A stretch of 64,000 bases of DNA, from contig CAXXDH010000002.1 in the NCBI GenBank assembly GCA_963677785.2, positions 434,001 through 498,000 on the forward strand, in the 5' to 3' direction. The notes under the pieces are model-generated. The model was not told the origin of the DNA. It did not search any database and worked only from the letters and a program-made list of their open reading frames with translations. The position numbers were made by a program, and so were the translations under genes. Source of the stretch: G963665495 sp963677785 (GTDB lineage Bacteria; Desulfobacterota; Desulfovibrionia; Desulfovibrionales; Desulfovibrionaceae). How positions within the stretch are numbered: position 1 is the stretch's first letter; the number at the start of each line of letters is the position of its first letter. Below, one piece after another: positions 44,332-52,316 of this stretch.

Positions 44332-44714
44332 AGGAGTTGGACTGTAAGCCGGGTTTTGTAGCAACGGCATGGCTGAATAAGCCGTACCATTGTGGCCATC
44401 ATTCCTCTAGGACCGGAATTGCTTCCGGCCTCAAGCAACCTACCCGAGAGCTCGGCCGGGCCGGCTTAAAACGCTCTCCTATTTGGTCTTGCTCCGGACG
44501 GGGTTTACCTAGCTCGTCACGTCACCGTGACGCCTGGTGGGCTCTTACTCCACCGTTTCACCCTTACCCTGCCTGATGGCAGGGCGGTTTGTTTTCTGTG
44601 GCACTATTCCCGAGATCGCTCTCCCTGGGCGTTACCCAGCGTCCTGCCCTGCGGAGCCCGGACTTTCCTCCGCAGCTCTGATGAGCCGCCGCGATGACCC
44701 GTCCAACTCCCTGC
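44332..44714 (-). ncRNA. rnpB: RNase P RNA, type A
   Basis: The catalytic RNA of RNase P, which matures tRNA 5' ends. On the minus strand the conserved CGGAGGAAAGTCCGGGCTCC lies near the 5' end and the 3' end has AAACCCGGCTTACAGTCCAA. Helix P1 forms from GGAGTTGGAC (5') and GTCCAACTCC (3'). A T-run follows P1 directly. About 383 nt, normal for type A. It has its own strong promoter in the gap after the zinc-ribbon gene. Confidence 0.95.
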
Positions 44715-44718
44715 GTCA

Positions 44719-44746
44719 AACATAACTACCGTACGGTATATGTCAA
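44719..44746 (-). promoter_or_regulatory. Strong sigma-70 promoter of rnpB
   Basis: On the minus strand TTGACA, 16-bp spacer, TATGTT; the predicted start coincides with the rnpB 5' end. The spacer contains the palindrome ACCGTACGGT. Confidence 0.85.
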
Positions 44747-44761
44747 ACTATCGAAGTCATG

Positions 44762-45553
44762 TTAGTTTGATTCCTCGAAAGGCACATCCTGCTCCTCTGC
44801 AGGAGCGGCTTGCTTTTTCTTTGCCGAGGTATCTACAAAGTGCTCGGACCAGTAAATAAGCCTCTGGCAGTTGGGGCAAGAAAGGATTTGCTGGCCCCTT
44901 TGCAGTTCGTTGAAGCTCTGAGGAGGGATGGCGATGTGGCAGCCGTCGCAAATACCGCTGGTGACCGGAACAATCACAGGCGAATCAAGCCTGGAGCGAA
45001 TGAATTCATAGCGGCTGAGAACAGGCTTGGGTACGTCAACGCAAAGACTTTTACGATAGGAGTCCAGCTCGGCAAGTTTCGCTTCCGAGGCCTTGACGCG
45101 TTCCTGCAGGTTGGCCCGTTTCTGTTCCAGATTCTCTTTGATAACATCGGCGTCCTTCTGAATCTCTTCGAGGCCTTCCTTCTGGCGCTGCAGTTCTTCA
45201 ACGATGGCCAGGCGTTCTTCCTCACGCGTGCGGTTCAGCTTTTCAAGGTTGTCCATCTCACGCATCATGGCGTGGTATTCTTTCGTGTTGCTGACCATCA
45301 TCAGTTTGTTTTTGCTCTTCTTGACTTTCAGCGTGTCTTCTTCGATTTCGCTGGAGATACGCTTGTCCTGGCTGGAAAGATGGTCGATTTTTTCCTGATA
45401 CTGGTTGATGACGTTTTCTTTTGCGGCATATTCGTCTTCAAGCTCGTGCACTTCTTTCGGAGCGTTATCCAGCTCCTGGTGCAGTTCAATCAGCTCGCAA
45501 TCAACCTGCTGCAGCGCAACAAGCTGTTCGATTTGTTTAAGGTAGATACTCAA
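44762..45553 (-). CDS. C4-type zinc-ribbon protein with long coiled coil
   Basis: A 263-residue soluble protein. Residues about 1-180 form a long antiparallel coiled coil (YAAKENVINQYQEKIDHLSS, VKKSKNKLMMVSNTKEYHAM). The C-terminal C4 zinc ribbon has CDGCH and CPNCQ pairs about 22 residues apart. This is the layout of the widespread zf-RING_7 family (PF02591), often next to nif3-like genes, as here. The last residues are acidic. Suggested roles in the family involve nucleic acid or translation, but no firm function is known. It is second in an operon with the Nif3 homologue 92 bp upstream and precedes rnpB. Confidence 0.92.
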   Translation of the reverse strand: MSIYLKQIEQLVALQQVDCELIELHQELDNAPKEVHELEDEYAAKENVINQYQEKIDHLSSQDKRISSEIEEDTLKVKKSKNKLMMVSNTKEYHAMMREMDNLEKLNRTREEERLAIVEELQRQKEGLEEIQKDADVIKENLEQKRANLQERVKASEAKLAELDSYRKSLCVDVPKPVLSRYEFIRSRLDSPVIVPVTSGICDGCHIAIPPQSFNELQRGQQILSCPNCQRLIYWSEHFVDTSAKKKQAAPAEEQDVPFEESN

Positions 45554-45645
45554 TCTAGCTCCCCTCCTATAGTATTAAAGCCAATGTGTCCGCTTTGGCA
45601 TCGCTGCCGGTCTTTCTGAAACATTGCCGGAAGCACACAGCCTGC

Positions 45646-46656
45646 TTATCGGGTTAGGGCAAGACGCAAAGGGTCCTGTCCGGGAAAAAATTGTATATCC
45701 GTATCGGATAGTTCCTGGTCGGCCTTAAGGAGTAGCGCAAATCTGCGCATCATTTCTTCTTCCAGAGAAAAATGCCCCACGTCCACCAGGCATAACGGCG
45801 GTCTGAGCGCTGAATGGTGTTTGAGATCGCCGGTTACAAGCACCTCCGCGCCCAAGGAAGCGGCCTTGTCCGCCAGACTGGCGCCGGACCCGGGACAGCA
45901 GGCAACCGTACGCACTGCTTCCGGTTCTATCCCGGCAATGGTGACGAACTCGCGCGGAATGAATTTATGGATTTGTTCCAGAAATTTGCTCCAGGAGAGC
46001 GCTTGAGGAAGCGCGCCTGCCTGGCCGATCCCAAGTTCCACAGCTGGCAAATGCGTCTGTTGGATGGTAAAATACAGCTCGTGTTCTTCGGCTTCAATAT
46101 CCATACGAATAGTCCGCATGATGGATTGCACGGCGTTCTCTTCACAACAGATGGCCATCTGGCCGGATTCGATGTTGGGGGTTTGCAATACGCCGGGCAA
46201 AGTGGCCCATTTTTCAGCGAATAGATCCGCTGAGCCTGGCATGGGAAACAGCAGCCGGTGAACAAGCGCTGTGAAAGTTGGTTCGAGAGGACGGTATTTG
46301 CGGATTCCCAATTCCTGCACGAACCAGGCTGCCGGTCCGGAAAGCTGCGCGTCCAATGACGTATGCGCCGCGTATAACCAGGCATCTTTGGACAACACCA
46401 TGCGGGCGATATCATGATATCCGCCAAGACGATCCAGAAACCGGGGCTCCATGGTAAGAGGGTGATGGCTGAGGATAAAGCCCGCTCCCCAATCCAGGGC
46501 TTCGGCGATGGAAGAAGGCAATGGATCCAGCATCAGAGCGACTTTATTGGTTTCTTTCAAACGTCCGGCAATTTGTACGCCGCTTTTATCCCAGGAAGCC
46601 GCTCCCCGAAGAGGGGCAGTGTGTTCAATACGTTTGATTAGCTTGTCTATATTCAT
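45646..46656 (-). CDS. Nif3-like dinuclear metal centre protein
   Basis: A 336-residue member of the Nif3/GTP cyclohydrolase 1 type 2 family, hexameric proteins with a two-metal site. Metal-ligand motifs are ILSHHPL, AAHTSLDAQ and, near the C-terminus, VDVGHFSLEEEMM. A central insert of about 100 residues (PII-like, about 115-225) is present, as in many bacterial members. The biochemical role of the family is unsettled. There is no good ribosome site; the start codon lies 6 nt after the T-run of a strong terminator, which is odd. It is first in an operon with the zinc-ribbon gene. Confidence 0.93.
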   Translation of the reverse strand: MNIDKLIKRIEHTAPLRGAASWDKSGVQIAGRLKETNKVALMLDPLPSSIAEALDWGAGFILSHHPLTMEPRFLDRLGGYHDIARMVLSKDAWLYAAHTSLDAQLSGPAAWFVQELGIRKYRPLEPTFTALVHRLLFPMPGSADLFAEKWATLPGVLQTPNIESGQMAICCEENAVQSIMRTIRMDIEAEEHELYFTIQQTHLPAVELGIGQAGALPQALSWSKFLEQIHKFIPREFVTIAGIEPEAVRTVACCPGSGASLADKAASLGAEVLVTGDLKHHSALRPPLCLVDVGHFSLEEEMMRRFALLLKADQELSDTDIQFFPGQDPLRLALTR

Positions 46657-46662
46657 TTGAAT

Positions 46663-46704
46663 AAAAAAGGCGCTTTCCTTGTATCTAGTTGCAGGAAAAG
46701 CGCC
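46663..46704 (-). terminator. Rho-independent terminator between tRNA-Met and the nif3-like gene
   Basis: On the minus strand GGCGCTTTTCC / GGAAAGCGCC form a long stem with a 15-nt loop, followed by six Ts. It closes the tRNA transcript and ends 6 nt before the nif3-like ATG, so it could also act as an attenuator. Confidence 0.88.
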
Positions 46705-46782
46705 CTGTGCACGAGGTTGTGCCGTTTTTCAGTACACGGCAATGGGTAAGGTTTTCGTACGCCCAGCAAAATAGTTCCTTCA

Positions 46783-46858
46783 TGGTGGGCCCACCAGGAT
46801 TCGAACCTGGGACCTGCCGGTTATGAGCCGGAGGCTCTGCCAACTGAGCTATGGGCCC
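46783..46858 (-). tRNA. tRNA-Met (CAT anticodon)
   Basis: A 76-nt cloverleaf with acceptor GGGCCCA/TGGGCCC, D-arm TAGCTCAGTTGGCAGAGC, anticodon loop CTCATAA, T-arm GGTTCGAATCC and an encoded CCA end. The CAT anticodon could also mark a lysidine-modified tRNA-Ile; elongator Met is preferred on general resemblance, but the two cannot be separated with certainty here. Confidence 0.93.
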
Positions 46859-47192
46859 ACATTTTCAATTGGCGAAACATCATTTTTTAATTTAATTTTT
46901 TTTTGGTGTCAATAAAAAATAGAGTAAATGTAAAAAATATGTAGCAAATCATACGTACTCCATGTGCGGACTTATAAAGTTTTTAATGTTACTTTCCTAC
47001 GCAGGGCATCCTGCAAAATGTAACAAACTTCATAATATCGCTTTTTTTGACATTTTAGGCGGCGGGTTTTATACACAGCTGGTATATGAGGAAAGCGCGT
47101 TAATGACAGGGGCCTGAAAGAGCAGGTATTTCGGGGGATCCTGATTGTGCAATTGTTACGATCTGTCAGTCATACAAGGTGAGGAGGAATGC
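46859..47192. other. Intergenic region upstream of apt
   Basis: No gene. It contains the tRNA promoter region, a nested hairpin (GTTAC...GTAAC around GCAGG-GCAT-CCTGC, about 46983-47021) and the apt promoter (listed). The apt leader is about 110 nt; no purine riboswitch consensus was recognised. Confidence 0.5.
47047..47075 (+). promoter_or_regulatory. Sigma-70 promoter of apt
   Basis: TTGACA (47047-47052), 17-bp spacer, TATACA (47070-47075); near-consensus. Confidence 0.8.
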
Positions 47193-47702
47193 ATGGATTT
47201 ACGGCAGTTCATTCGGGATATTGAGGATTTCAAGCCGGGTATTGTTTTTTTCGACATTACGCCTCTTCTGGCGAGTGCTGAAGCATTTCAGCATACAATC
47301 GACGCCCTGGCTGAAAGGTTTGCTGATTGCGGAGCCACAAAAATTCTTGCGGCTGAGGCCAGAGGATTTATCTTCGGCGCACCGTTGGCCTATAAAATGG
47401 GAATGGGATTTGTTCCTGTGCGTAAACCCGGAAGACTCCCCTACAAGACAATTTCCTGCTCGTATGAACTTGAATACGGCACGGATGCCTTATGCATGCA
47501 TACGGATGCTGTGGCCAAGGATGAAAAAGTGTTGATAATTGATGACCTTCTTGCAACCGGCGGCACATGCGGAGCCATGATCGATCTGGTCAAGACGGCT
47601 GGAGGAAAAGTAGCAGGCCTTGGTTTTGTCATAGAGCTTGCGTTTCTCGAAGGTAAAGCTAAATTACAGGATATTCCTTACGAATATCTTTTGCAATTGT
47701 AA
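47193..47702 (+). CDS. apt: Adenine phosphoribosyltransferase
   Basis: A 169-residue phosphoribosyltransferase converting adenine and PRPP to AMP in purine salvage. It has FKPGIVFFDITPLL near the N-terminus, AAEARGFIFGAPLAYKMGMG and the PRPP-binding loop VLIIDDLLATGGTCGAMIDL. The ATG at 47193 follows a strong GAGGAGG site; earlier in-frame codons are unlikely. It lies upstream of mtnP, which releases adenine, so the pair recycles the adenine of methylthioadenosine. Confidence 0.97.
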   Translation: MDLRQFIRDIEDFKPGIVFFDITPLLASAEAFQHTIDALAERFADCGATKILAAEARGFIFGAPLAYKMGMGFVPVRKPGRLPYKTISCSYELEYGTDALCMHTDAVAKDEKVLIIDDLLATGGTCGAMIDLVKTAGGKVAGLGFVIELAFLEGKAKLQDIPYEYLLQL

Positions 47703-47809
47703 TTCAACGCCAGCGCATGGTGAGCCGCAGATGCCGATGAAATCTGGTTTATTTTGCTAAATCAATAAACAGGCATTTGGACAGACCTGCCATGCGGACA
47801 AGGAACACC

Positions 47810-48556
47810 ATGGATAAAATCGGAATTATCGGCGGCAGCGGGCTGGATGATCCGGATATTCTGGAAAATCCTGAAGACATAACGGTCAATACTGCCTACG
47901 GCTCGCCCAGCGCTCCTTTGAAAGCCGGACGCATTGCCGGCAAAGAGGTCTGTATCCTGGCGCGCCACGGGCGGGAACATACGATTCCCCCGACCTTTGT
48001 GAACAACCGGGCCAACATTATGGCTTTGAAAGAAGCAGGGTGTACGCGGATTCTGGCGACCACGGCCGTGGGCTCCTTGCGGGAGGAAATCGGACGCGGG
48101 CACCTGGTTGTGCTGGATCAGTTCATTGATTTTACAAGACTCAGAGCGGTCAGTTTTTGTGAAACATTCGAACCGCATTCTCCCATGCATACGGCCATGG
48201 CCGAGCCGTTCGACAAAGAGTTGCGTACGCTTTTGATCAACTCCTGCCAACAAAACGGTTTTTCCTTTCACCCGAAAGGCACTGTGGTAACCATTGAAGG
48301 TTCACGGTTTTCCACCAAGGCGGAGTCCTTCATGTTTCGCTCCTGGGGGGCGGAAGTCATCAACATGAGCACTGCGCCGGAAGCCATTCTGGCCAATGAA
48401 GCAGGGGTGCCGTACGCGGCCATTGCCATGTCCACCGACTATGACTGCTGGAAAGATGACGAGGAACCTGTTTCCTGGCAGGAAGTGCTGAGAATTTTTC
48501 AGGAAAATGCTGAAAAAGTGACGGGCGTGCTCATCGACGTCATCGGGCGCATATAG
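47810..48556 (+). CDS. mtnP: S-methyl-5'-thioadenosine phosphorylase
   Basis: A 248-residue purine nucleoside phosphorylase-family enzyme that splits methylthioadenosine with phosphate to adenine and methylthioribose 1-phosphate. It starts MDKIGIIGGSGLDDPDIL. RHGREHTIPPTFVNNRANIM is the phosphate/nucleoside site, GTVVTIEGSRFSTKAESFMF and INMSTAPEAILANEAGVPYA follow, and AMSTDYDCWKDDEEPV is the C-terminal loop with the base-binding Asp. The ATG at 47810 has AAGGA. It lies 107 bp after apt and is probably co-transcribed, with a nucleoside transporter convergent. Confidence 0.96.
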   Translation: MDKIGIIGGSGLDDPDILENPEDITVNTAYGSPSAPLKAGRIAGKEVCILARHGREHTIPPTFVNNRANIMALKEAGCTRILATTAVGSLREEIGRGHLVVLDQFIDFTRLRAVSFCETFEPHSPMHTAMAEPFDKELRTLLINSCQQNGFSFHPKGTVVTIEGSRFSTKAESFMFRSWGAEVINMSTAPEAILANEAGVPYAAIAMSTDYDCWKDDEEPVSWQEVLRIFQENAEKVTGVLIDVIGRI

Positions 48557-48660
48557 AAACGTACACAGTACGCAGAGCTTTTTTTGAGCACGTAGCGTTT
48601 GCAAGCGGATGCAGACGATACGTGCTTTTTTACTGAAGGGATGGGCTCACCTGTCCAAAA

Positions 48661-49950
48661 CTATGTGAGGACACCGATTACGGCTCCCGTCATGCAGGTG
48701 GCCATGGTTCCGGCCAAGATTGACCGCATACCCAAGGCGGCGACTTCGGTACGGCGTTCGGGAGCCATTGCGCCCATGCCTCCGATCATGATGCCCAGGC
48801 TTCCCAGGTTGGCGAATCCGCACAAGGCATAGGTCATGATCAGCTGGCTCCTGGGGGAAAGCGCGTGCGCCGGAAGTTTGGCCAGGTCTATGTAGGCAAT
48901 AAATTCGTTGAGCACGATTTTTGACCCCATAAGCATGCCGGCGGTTTGGGCTTCACTCCAGGGGATGCCAATGAGCCAGACCACTGGGGCCATTATATAG
49001 CCCAGCAACCGTTGCAGAGTTATGGGCGCGCCGGCAATATCGGGAAGAAAATGGAGCAGCTGGTTGGCAATGGAAACCAAACCGATAAGCACGATCAGCA
49101 TGCCCACTACGGGCAAAAGCATTTGCACGCCCTGAACCGTGCCTTTGGCGATGGCGTCCATGCTGCCACAGGCTTCTTCAGGCGGATTCACCTCTCCGGA
49201 GGTTTGTTTTTCCGTTTCGGGTATCATTATCTGTGAAATCAGAATGGCGGCCGGAACACTGATAATGGATGCGCTGAGAATCTGTCCGAGAGAATCAGGA
49301 ATAATGGGCCGGAGAATACTGGCGTAAAGGGCGAGCATGGTCCCGGCGATAGTCGCCATGCCCGTAGTCATCAGCGTGAAAAGTTCGCTTCTGGTCAGGT
49401 CCTTGAAATACGGGCGGATGAACAGCGGGGCTTCAATCATACCCACGAAAATATTGGCTCCAGTGCCCACACCAAGCGCGCCGCCGATGCCCATGGTCCG
49501 CTGCAGCGCAATGGAAAGCATGCGAACCACGAATGGCAGAATGCGCCAGTAGAAAAGCAGGGCGGATAACGCGCTGACAAGTAAAAGGATGGGCAGCGCT
49601 CGGAAGGCAAGGATAAAGCTTTCGGCCGGGTCGGTGATTTCAAAAGGCGCTTTTGCGCCGCCGAGATAGCCGAAAACGAAACTGCAGCCGGCGGTTGTGC
49701 CTTTTTCCAGCATCAGCGTCAGATAATTTAGTTTGAAAAACAGATTCTGGAAAAACGGTATTTTGAGAAAGACTACTGCCAGAGTGAATTGCAGCAGAAT
49801 CCCGCTGACAAGCATTCTCGGAGACATGCTCCTGCGGTTTTCACTGCACAGCCAGGCAATAAAAATAAGGAACAGAAAACCCATCAGGCTTTGCACTTGC
49901 GGTATTAGGAACTCCGGGGCTGAATGAGGATTATGGTTCAAAATATTCAT
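48661..49950 (-). CDS. Concentrative nucleoside transporter (NupC/CNT family)
   Basis: A 429-residue membrane protein importing nucleosides with H+ or Na+. CNT landmarks are GALGVGTGANIFVGMIEAPL, MTTGMATIAGTMLALYAS, GSKIVLNEFIAYIDLAKL and MTYALCGFANLGSLGIMIGG. N-terminal, gate and core helices are all present. The ATG at 49950 is preferred over 50001. Its position facing apt and mtnP suggests uptake of purine nucleosides for salvage. Confidence 0.95.
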   Translation of the reverse strand: MNILNHNPHSAPEFLIPQVQSLMGFLFLIFIAWLCSENRRSMSPRMLVSGILLQFTLAVVFLKIPFFQNLFFKLNYLTLMLEKGTTAGCSFVFGYLGGAKAPFEITDPAESFILAFRALPILLLVSALSALLFYWRILPFVVRMLSIALQRTMGIGGALGVGTGANIFVGMIEAPLFIRPYFKDLTRSELFTLMTTGMATIAGTMLALYASILRPIIPDSLGQILSASIISVPAAILISQIMIPETEKQTSGEVNPPEEACGSMDAIAKGTVQGVQMLLPVVGMLIVLIGLVSIANQLLHFLPDIAGAPITLQRLLGYIMAPVVWLIGIPWSEAQTAGMLMGSKIVLNEFIAYIDLAKLPAHALSPRSQLIMTYALCGFANLGSLGIMIGGMGAMAPERRTEVAALGMRSILAGTMATCMTGAVIGVLT

Positions 49951-50068
49951 GACTTTCTCAAGAAAGCTGAGTATACAAATACAGCAAGATAGGATGTTCA
50001 TCTCTATCCTGAAATGGCAAGGAACTGCAAGTTGTTACATACGTGTTTTCAGGTCCAAGGATTATCTG

Positions 50069-51232
50069 ATGAAAAAAAGAGTGAATTGTTTTGGAAGAGT
50101 ATTTCTTGGAGTGCAGACAATGCTGCTTGTTTTCGCAGTCATTTTTTGTCTGGCGGTATCCGCCCGTACAGTGCAAGCAGCGGATGCGGTACAGTCCGGC
50201 GAAGTGTCGTTTGAGGAAAAAATAGGACAAATGCTGCTTGTGGGGTTTCGGGGCTCCCAGCCAGGAGGAAAGATACTTGAAGACATTCGCCATGGGCGGG
50301 TGGGGGGCGTGATTCTTTTTGATTATGATGTGGCCCTGAAGCGTCCGGAACGAAATATTCGCAGTGCCGCACAGGTTTCCAGGTTGATAGAAGGGCTCCG
50401 TTCCGAAGCGAAGGTTCCTTTGCTGGTTGCCGTAGACCAGGAAGGCGGAAAGGTGGCCCGGCTCAAACCGAAATACGGTTTTCGTTCGTTTCCCTCCGCA
50501 GCGGAATTGGGCGCACGCAAAGATCCCGAATATACGCGGCAGGACGGGCGTCGCATCGGAAAATTGCTGCACACGCTGGGTTTCAATTTGAATTTTGCAC
50601 CGGTTGTTGACGTCAACGTCAATCCGGACAATCCGGTGATCGGGAAGATTGGACGTAGTTTTTCCAGTGACGCCGAACAGGTTGCAGTTCAGGCCGCGGC
50701 CTTTATCCGCGGACAACAAAGCCAGGGTGTTCTTTCGTGTCTGAAGCATTTCCCCGGACATGGCAGCGCCTGGAATGATTCGCATGCGGGCATGGCGGAT
50801 GTAACCGCCACGTGGACCCCAGTGGAATTGGTGCCGTACGAAAGACTCATTCGTCAACAGGCATGTTCCATGATCATGACAGCACACATTTTCAATGCGA
50901 AGTTGGATCCGGAGTATCCGGCGACGTTATCCAAAAAAGTGATCACCGGCCTGCTGCGACAGAAGCTCGGTTTTGGCGGCGTTGTGGTTTCGGACGATCT
51001 GCAGATGAAAGCTGTGGCGGACTATTATGGCTTGGAACAGGCGGTTCGACTGGCTGTCTCGGCAGGAGTCGACATACTGTTGTTTGGCAACAACCTGAGC
51101 TACGACCCGGATATCCCGCGTAAGGTCGTGGACATGGTCAAGGATTTGGTAGCGCGCGGGGCCATTCCCCGCTCAAGGATAGAGGAATCGTTTTCACGTA
51201 TTATGGCACTCAAGCAGTCCCTGTCTCGCTGA
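50069..51232 (+). CDS. nagZ: Beta-N-acetylhexosaminidase, GH3 (NagZ-like)
   Basis: A 387-residue family 3 glycoside hydrolase that removes terminal beta-GlcNAc, probably in peptidoglycan recycling. A signal peptide or anchor (LLVFAVIFCLAVSARTVQA) points to periplasmic location, unlike cytosolic E. coli NagZ. Motifs: VPLLVAVDQEGGKVARLKPK, LNFAPVVDVNVNPDNPVIG, the catalytic loop CLKHFPGHGSAWNDSH with the acid/base His, and the nucleophile Asp in VVVSDDLQMKAV. The ATG at 50069 has AAGGA and precedes the signal peptide. Divergent from the nucleoside transporter; monocistronic. Confidence 0.93.
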   Translation: MKKRVNCFGRVFLGVQTMLLVFAVIFCLAVSARTVQAADAVQSGEVSFEEKIGQMLLVGFRGSQPGGKILEDIRHGRVGGVILFDYDVALKRPERNIRSAAQVSRLIEGLRSEAKVPLLVAVDQEGGKVARLKPKYGFRSFPSAAELGARKDPEYTRQDGRRIGKLLHTLGFNLNFAPVVDVNVNPDNPVIGKIGRSFSSDAEQVAVQAAAFIRGQQSQGVLSCLKHFPGHGSAWNDSHAGMADVTATWTPVELVPYERLIRQQACSMIMTAHIFNAKLDPEYPATLSKKVITGLLRQKLGFGGVVVSDDLQMKAVADYYGLEQAVRLAVSAGVDILLFGNNLSYDPDIPRKVVDMVKDLVARGAIPRSRIEESFSRIMALKQSLSR

Positions 51233-51356
51233 CCATCAGATACGCTGCTAGGATTTTTTTGTTGCCCGGATGAACCATTGCGGAAAGTATTGTTTTTGCT
51301 GCCGCCGGCCCTATGATCTCCGCATGGCTCCAGCATTTGTTTGTTTCCCCGGAGGA

Positions 51357-51776
51357 TTATTCTGATGTCCGGTGTTGTGCGAGTAGTTGCTGAACTCTGC
51401 GGCGGCTCAAGTTATGTTTTCGGGCAAGGAAATCGATGCTTGCTCCCCGGCTCCGGTCGTGGTTGATATCTTTAATTCTGAGTTGCCGCAGGATTGTATC
51501 AACTTTCGGAATATTGATTCTGCTCCCTCCGTATACTTTTGCAAGCGCCTGAGAAGCGGAATACCCCATGAGCGCGGCCAGAGGATGGTTGGGCTGGATG
51601 TTGCTGGGCATGTATATGCGACAACCTCCATATGAAAATACAAGGCTGAGGGCCGCAGCGCCGCCTGCAATGCCCTTCAGCTCCAACAGAGTGCCTGGGA
51701 CAAGATTCCAGTCTATGTCGTTGCTTAATTTTTCCAGAAAGAGCGTTTTCATCCTGTTGGACTCGTCGTATGTCAT
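51357..51776 (-). CDS. Mor/C-family transcriptional activator, solitary
   Basis: A 139-residue protein resembling the middle-operon activators of Mu-like phages. The N-terminal dimerisation part has LVPGTLLELKGIAGGAAALS. The central strand GGSRINIPKVDTILRQLRIK matches the family's GG-x-x-I/Y-I-P-K feature. The C-terminal helix-turn-helix is IDFLARKHNLSRRRVQQLLA. GGAG precedes the ATG at 51776. There are no phage structural or transposase genes nearby, so it is a remnant or a domesticated regulator. Convergent with nagZ. Confidence 0.8.
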   Translation of the reverse strand: MTYDESNRMKTLFLEKLSNDIDWNLVPGTLLELKGIAGGAAALSLVFSYGGCRIYMPSNIQPNHPLAALMGYSASQALAKVYGGSRINIPKVDTILRQLRIKDINHDRSRGASIDFLARKHNLSRRRVQQLLAQHRTSE

Positions 51777-52316
51777 GATGTCTCCGTATCGGTATGTATT
51801 AGCTGCTTTTGATATTCATTGTTTTATAACTTATGATAACTCAATTATAGTATGCTGACGGCAATATTTTTGTAAATAAATTTGTCAAAAATATTCAATA
51901 GATAATTTTATAGTAAGAATTCTTTTCTATCTTGGAAAGAAAAGAGTCTTTAAGTTTGATATATTAAATTTTTTAGGGTGTTATAAGTGACATGAAGTAT
52001 TTTTTGTGTACAGTTGCGATAAGAAAATATATATAGAGTGATATTGTATACTCTTTCGTTGCGTTCAGAAAAGCTATTCTGTGGAGTCGAAGTGCGTCGC
52101 ACTTGGGGCAACAGGAGTTCAACTACTGGCGTGGTGTTCTTGATTCACAAGAAGCTGAAAAGATATCTACACGGAGGTTGCCTGTTCTGGGTGCGCATGT
52201 GGACGTGAACCGGAAACAGTTCGATAAGAATAAACAAGCGCCTATTTCAAAAAGAAAAAGGCGCTCAAAAGCTAGAAAAGAGAGCGGTGGCCTGCTCGGC
52301 TGAAAAAGCGCCGAGG
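51777..52316. other. AT-rich gene-free region with hairpins
   Basis: 540 bp. A strongly AT-rich part (51800-52060) is followed by a short frame on the plus strand (52103-52303, Lys/Arg-rich) that I do not accept as a gene. AGCGCCT...AGGCGCT (52239-52265) and CTCGGC...GCCGAG (52294-52314) are hairpins near the end of the acidic-protein gene and may help terminate it. Confidence 0.45.

Noticed and set aside
47076..47192. apt leader considered as a purine riboswitch
   Set aside because: No recognisable purine aptamer core or expression platform could be drawn.
52103..52303. 66-residue Lys/Arg-rich frame
   Set aside because: Covers hairpin sequences near the end of the acidic-protein gene; no ribosome site; composition looks accidental.
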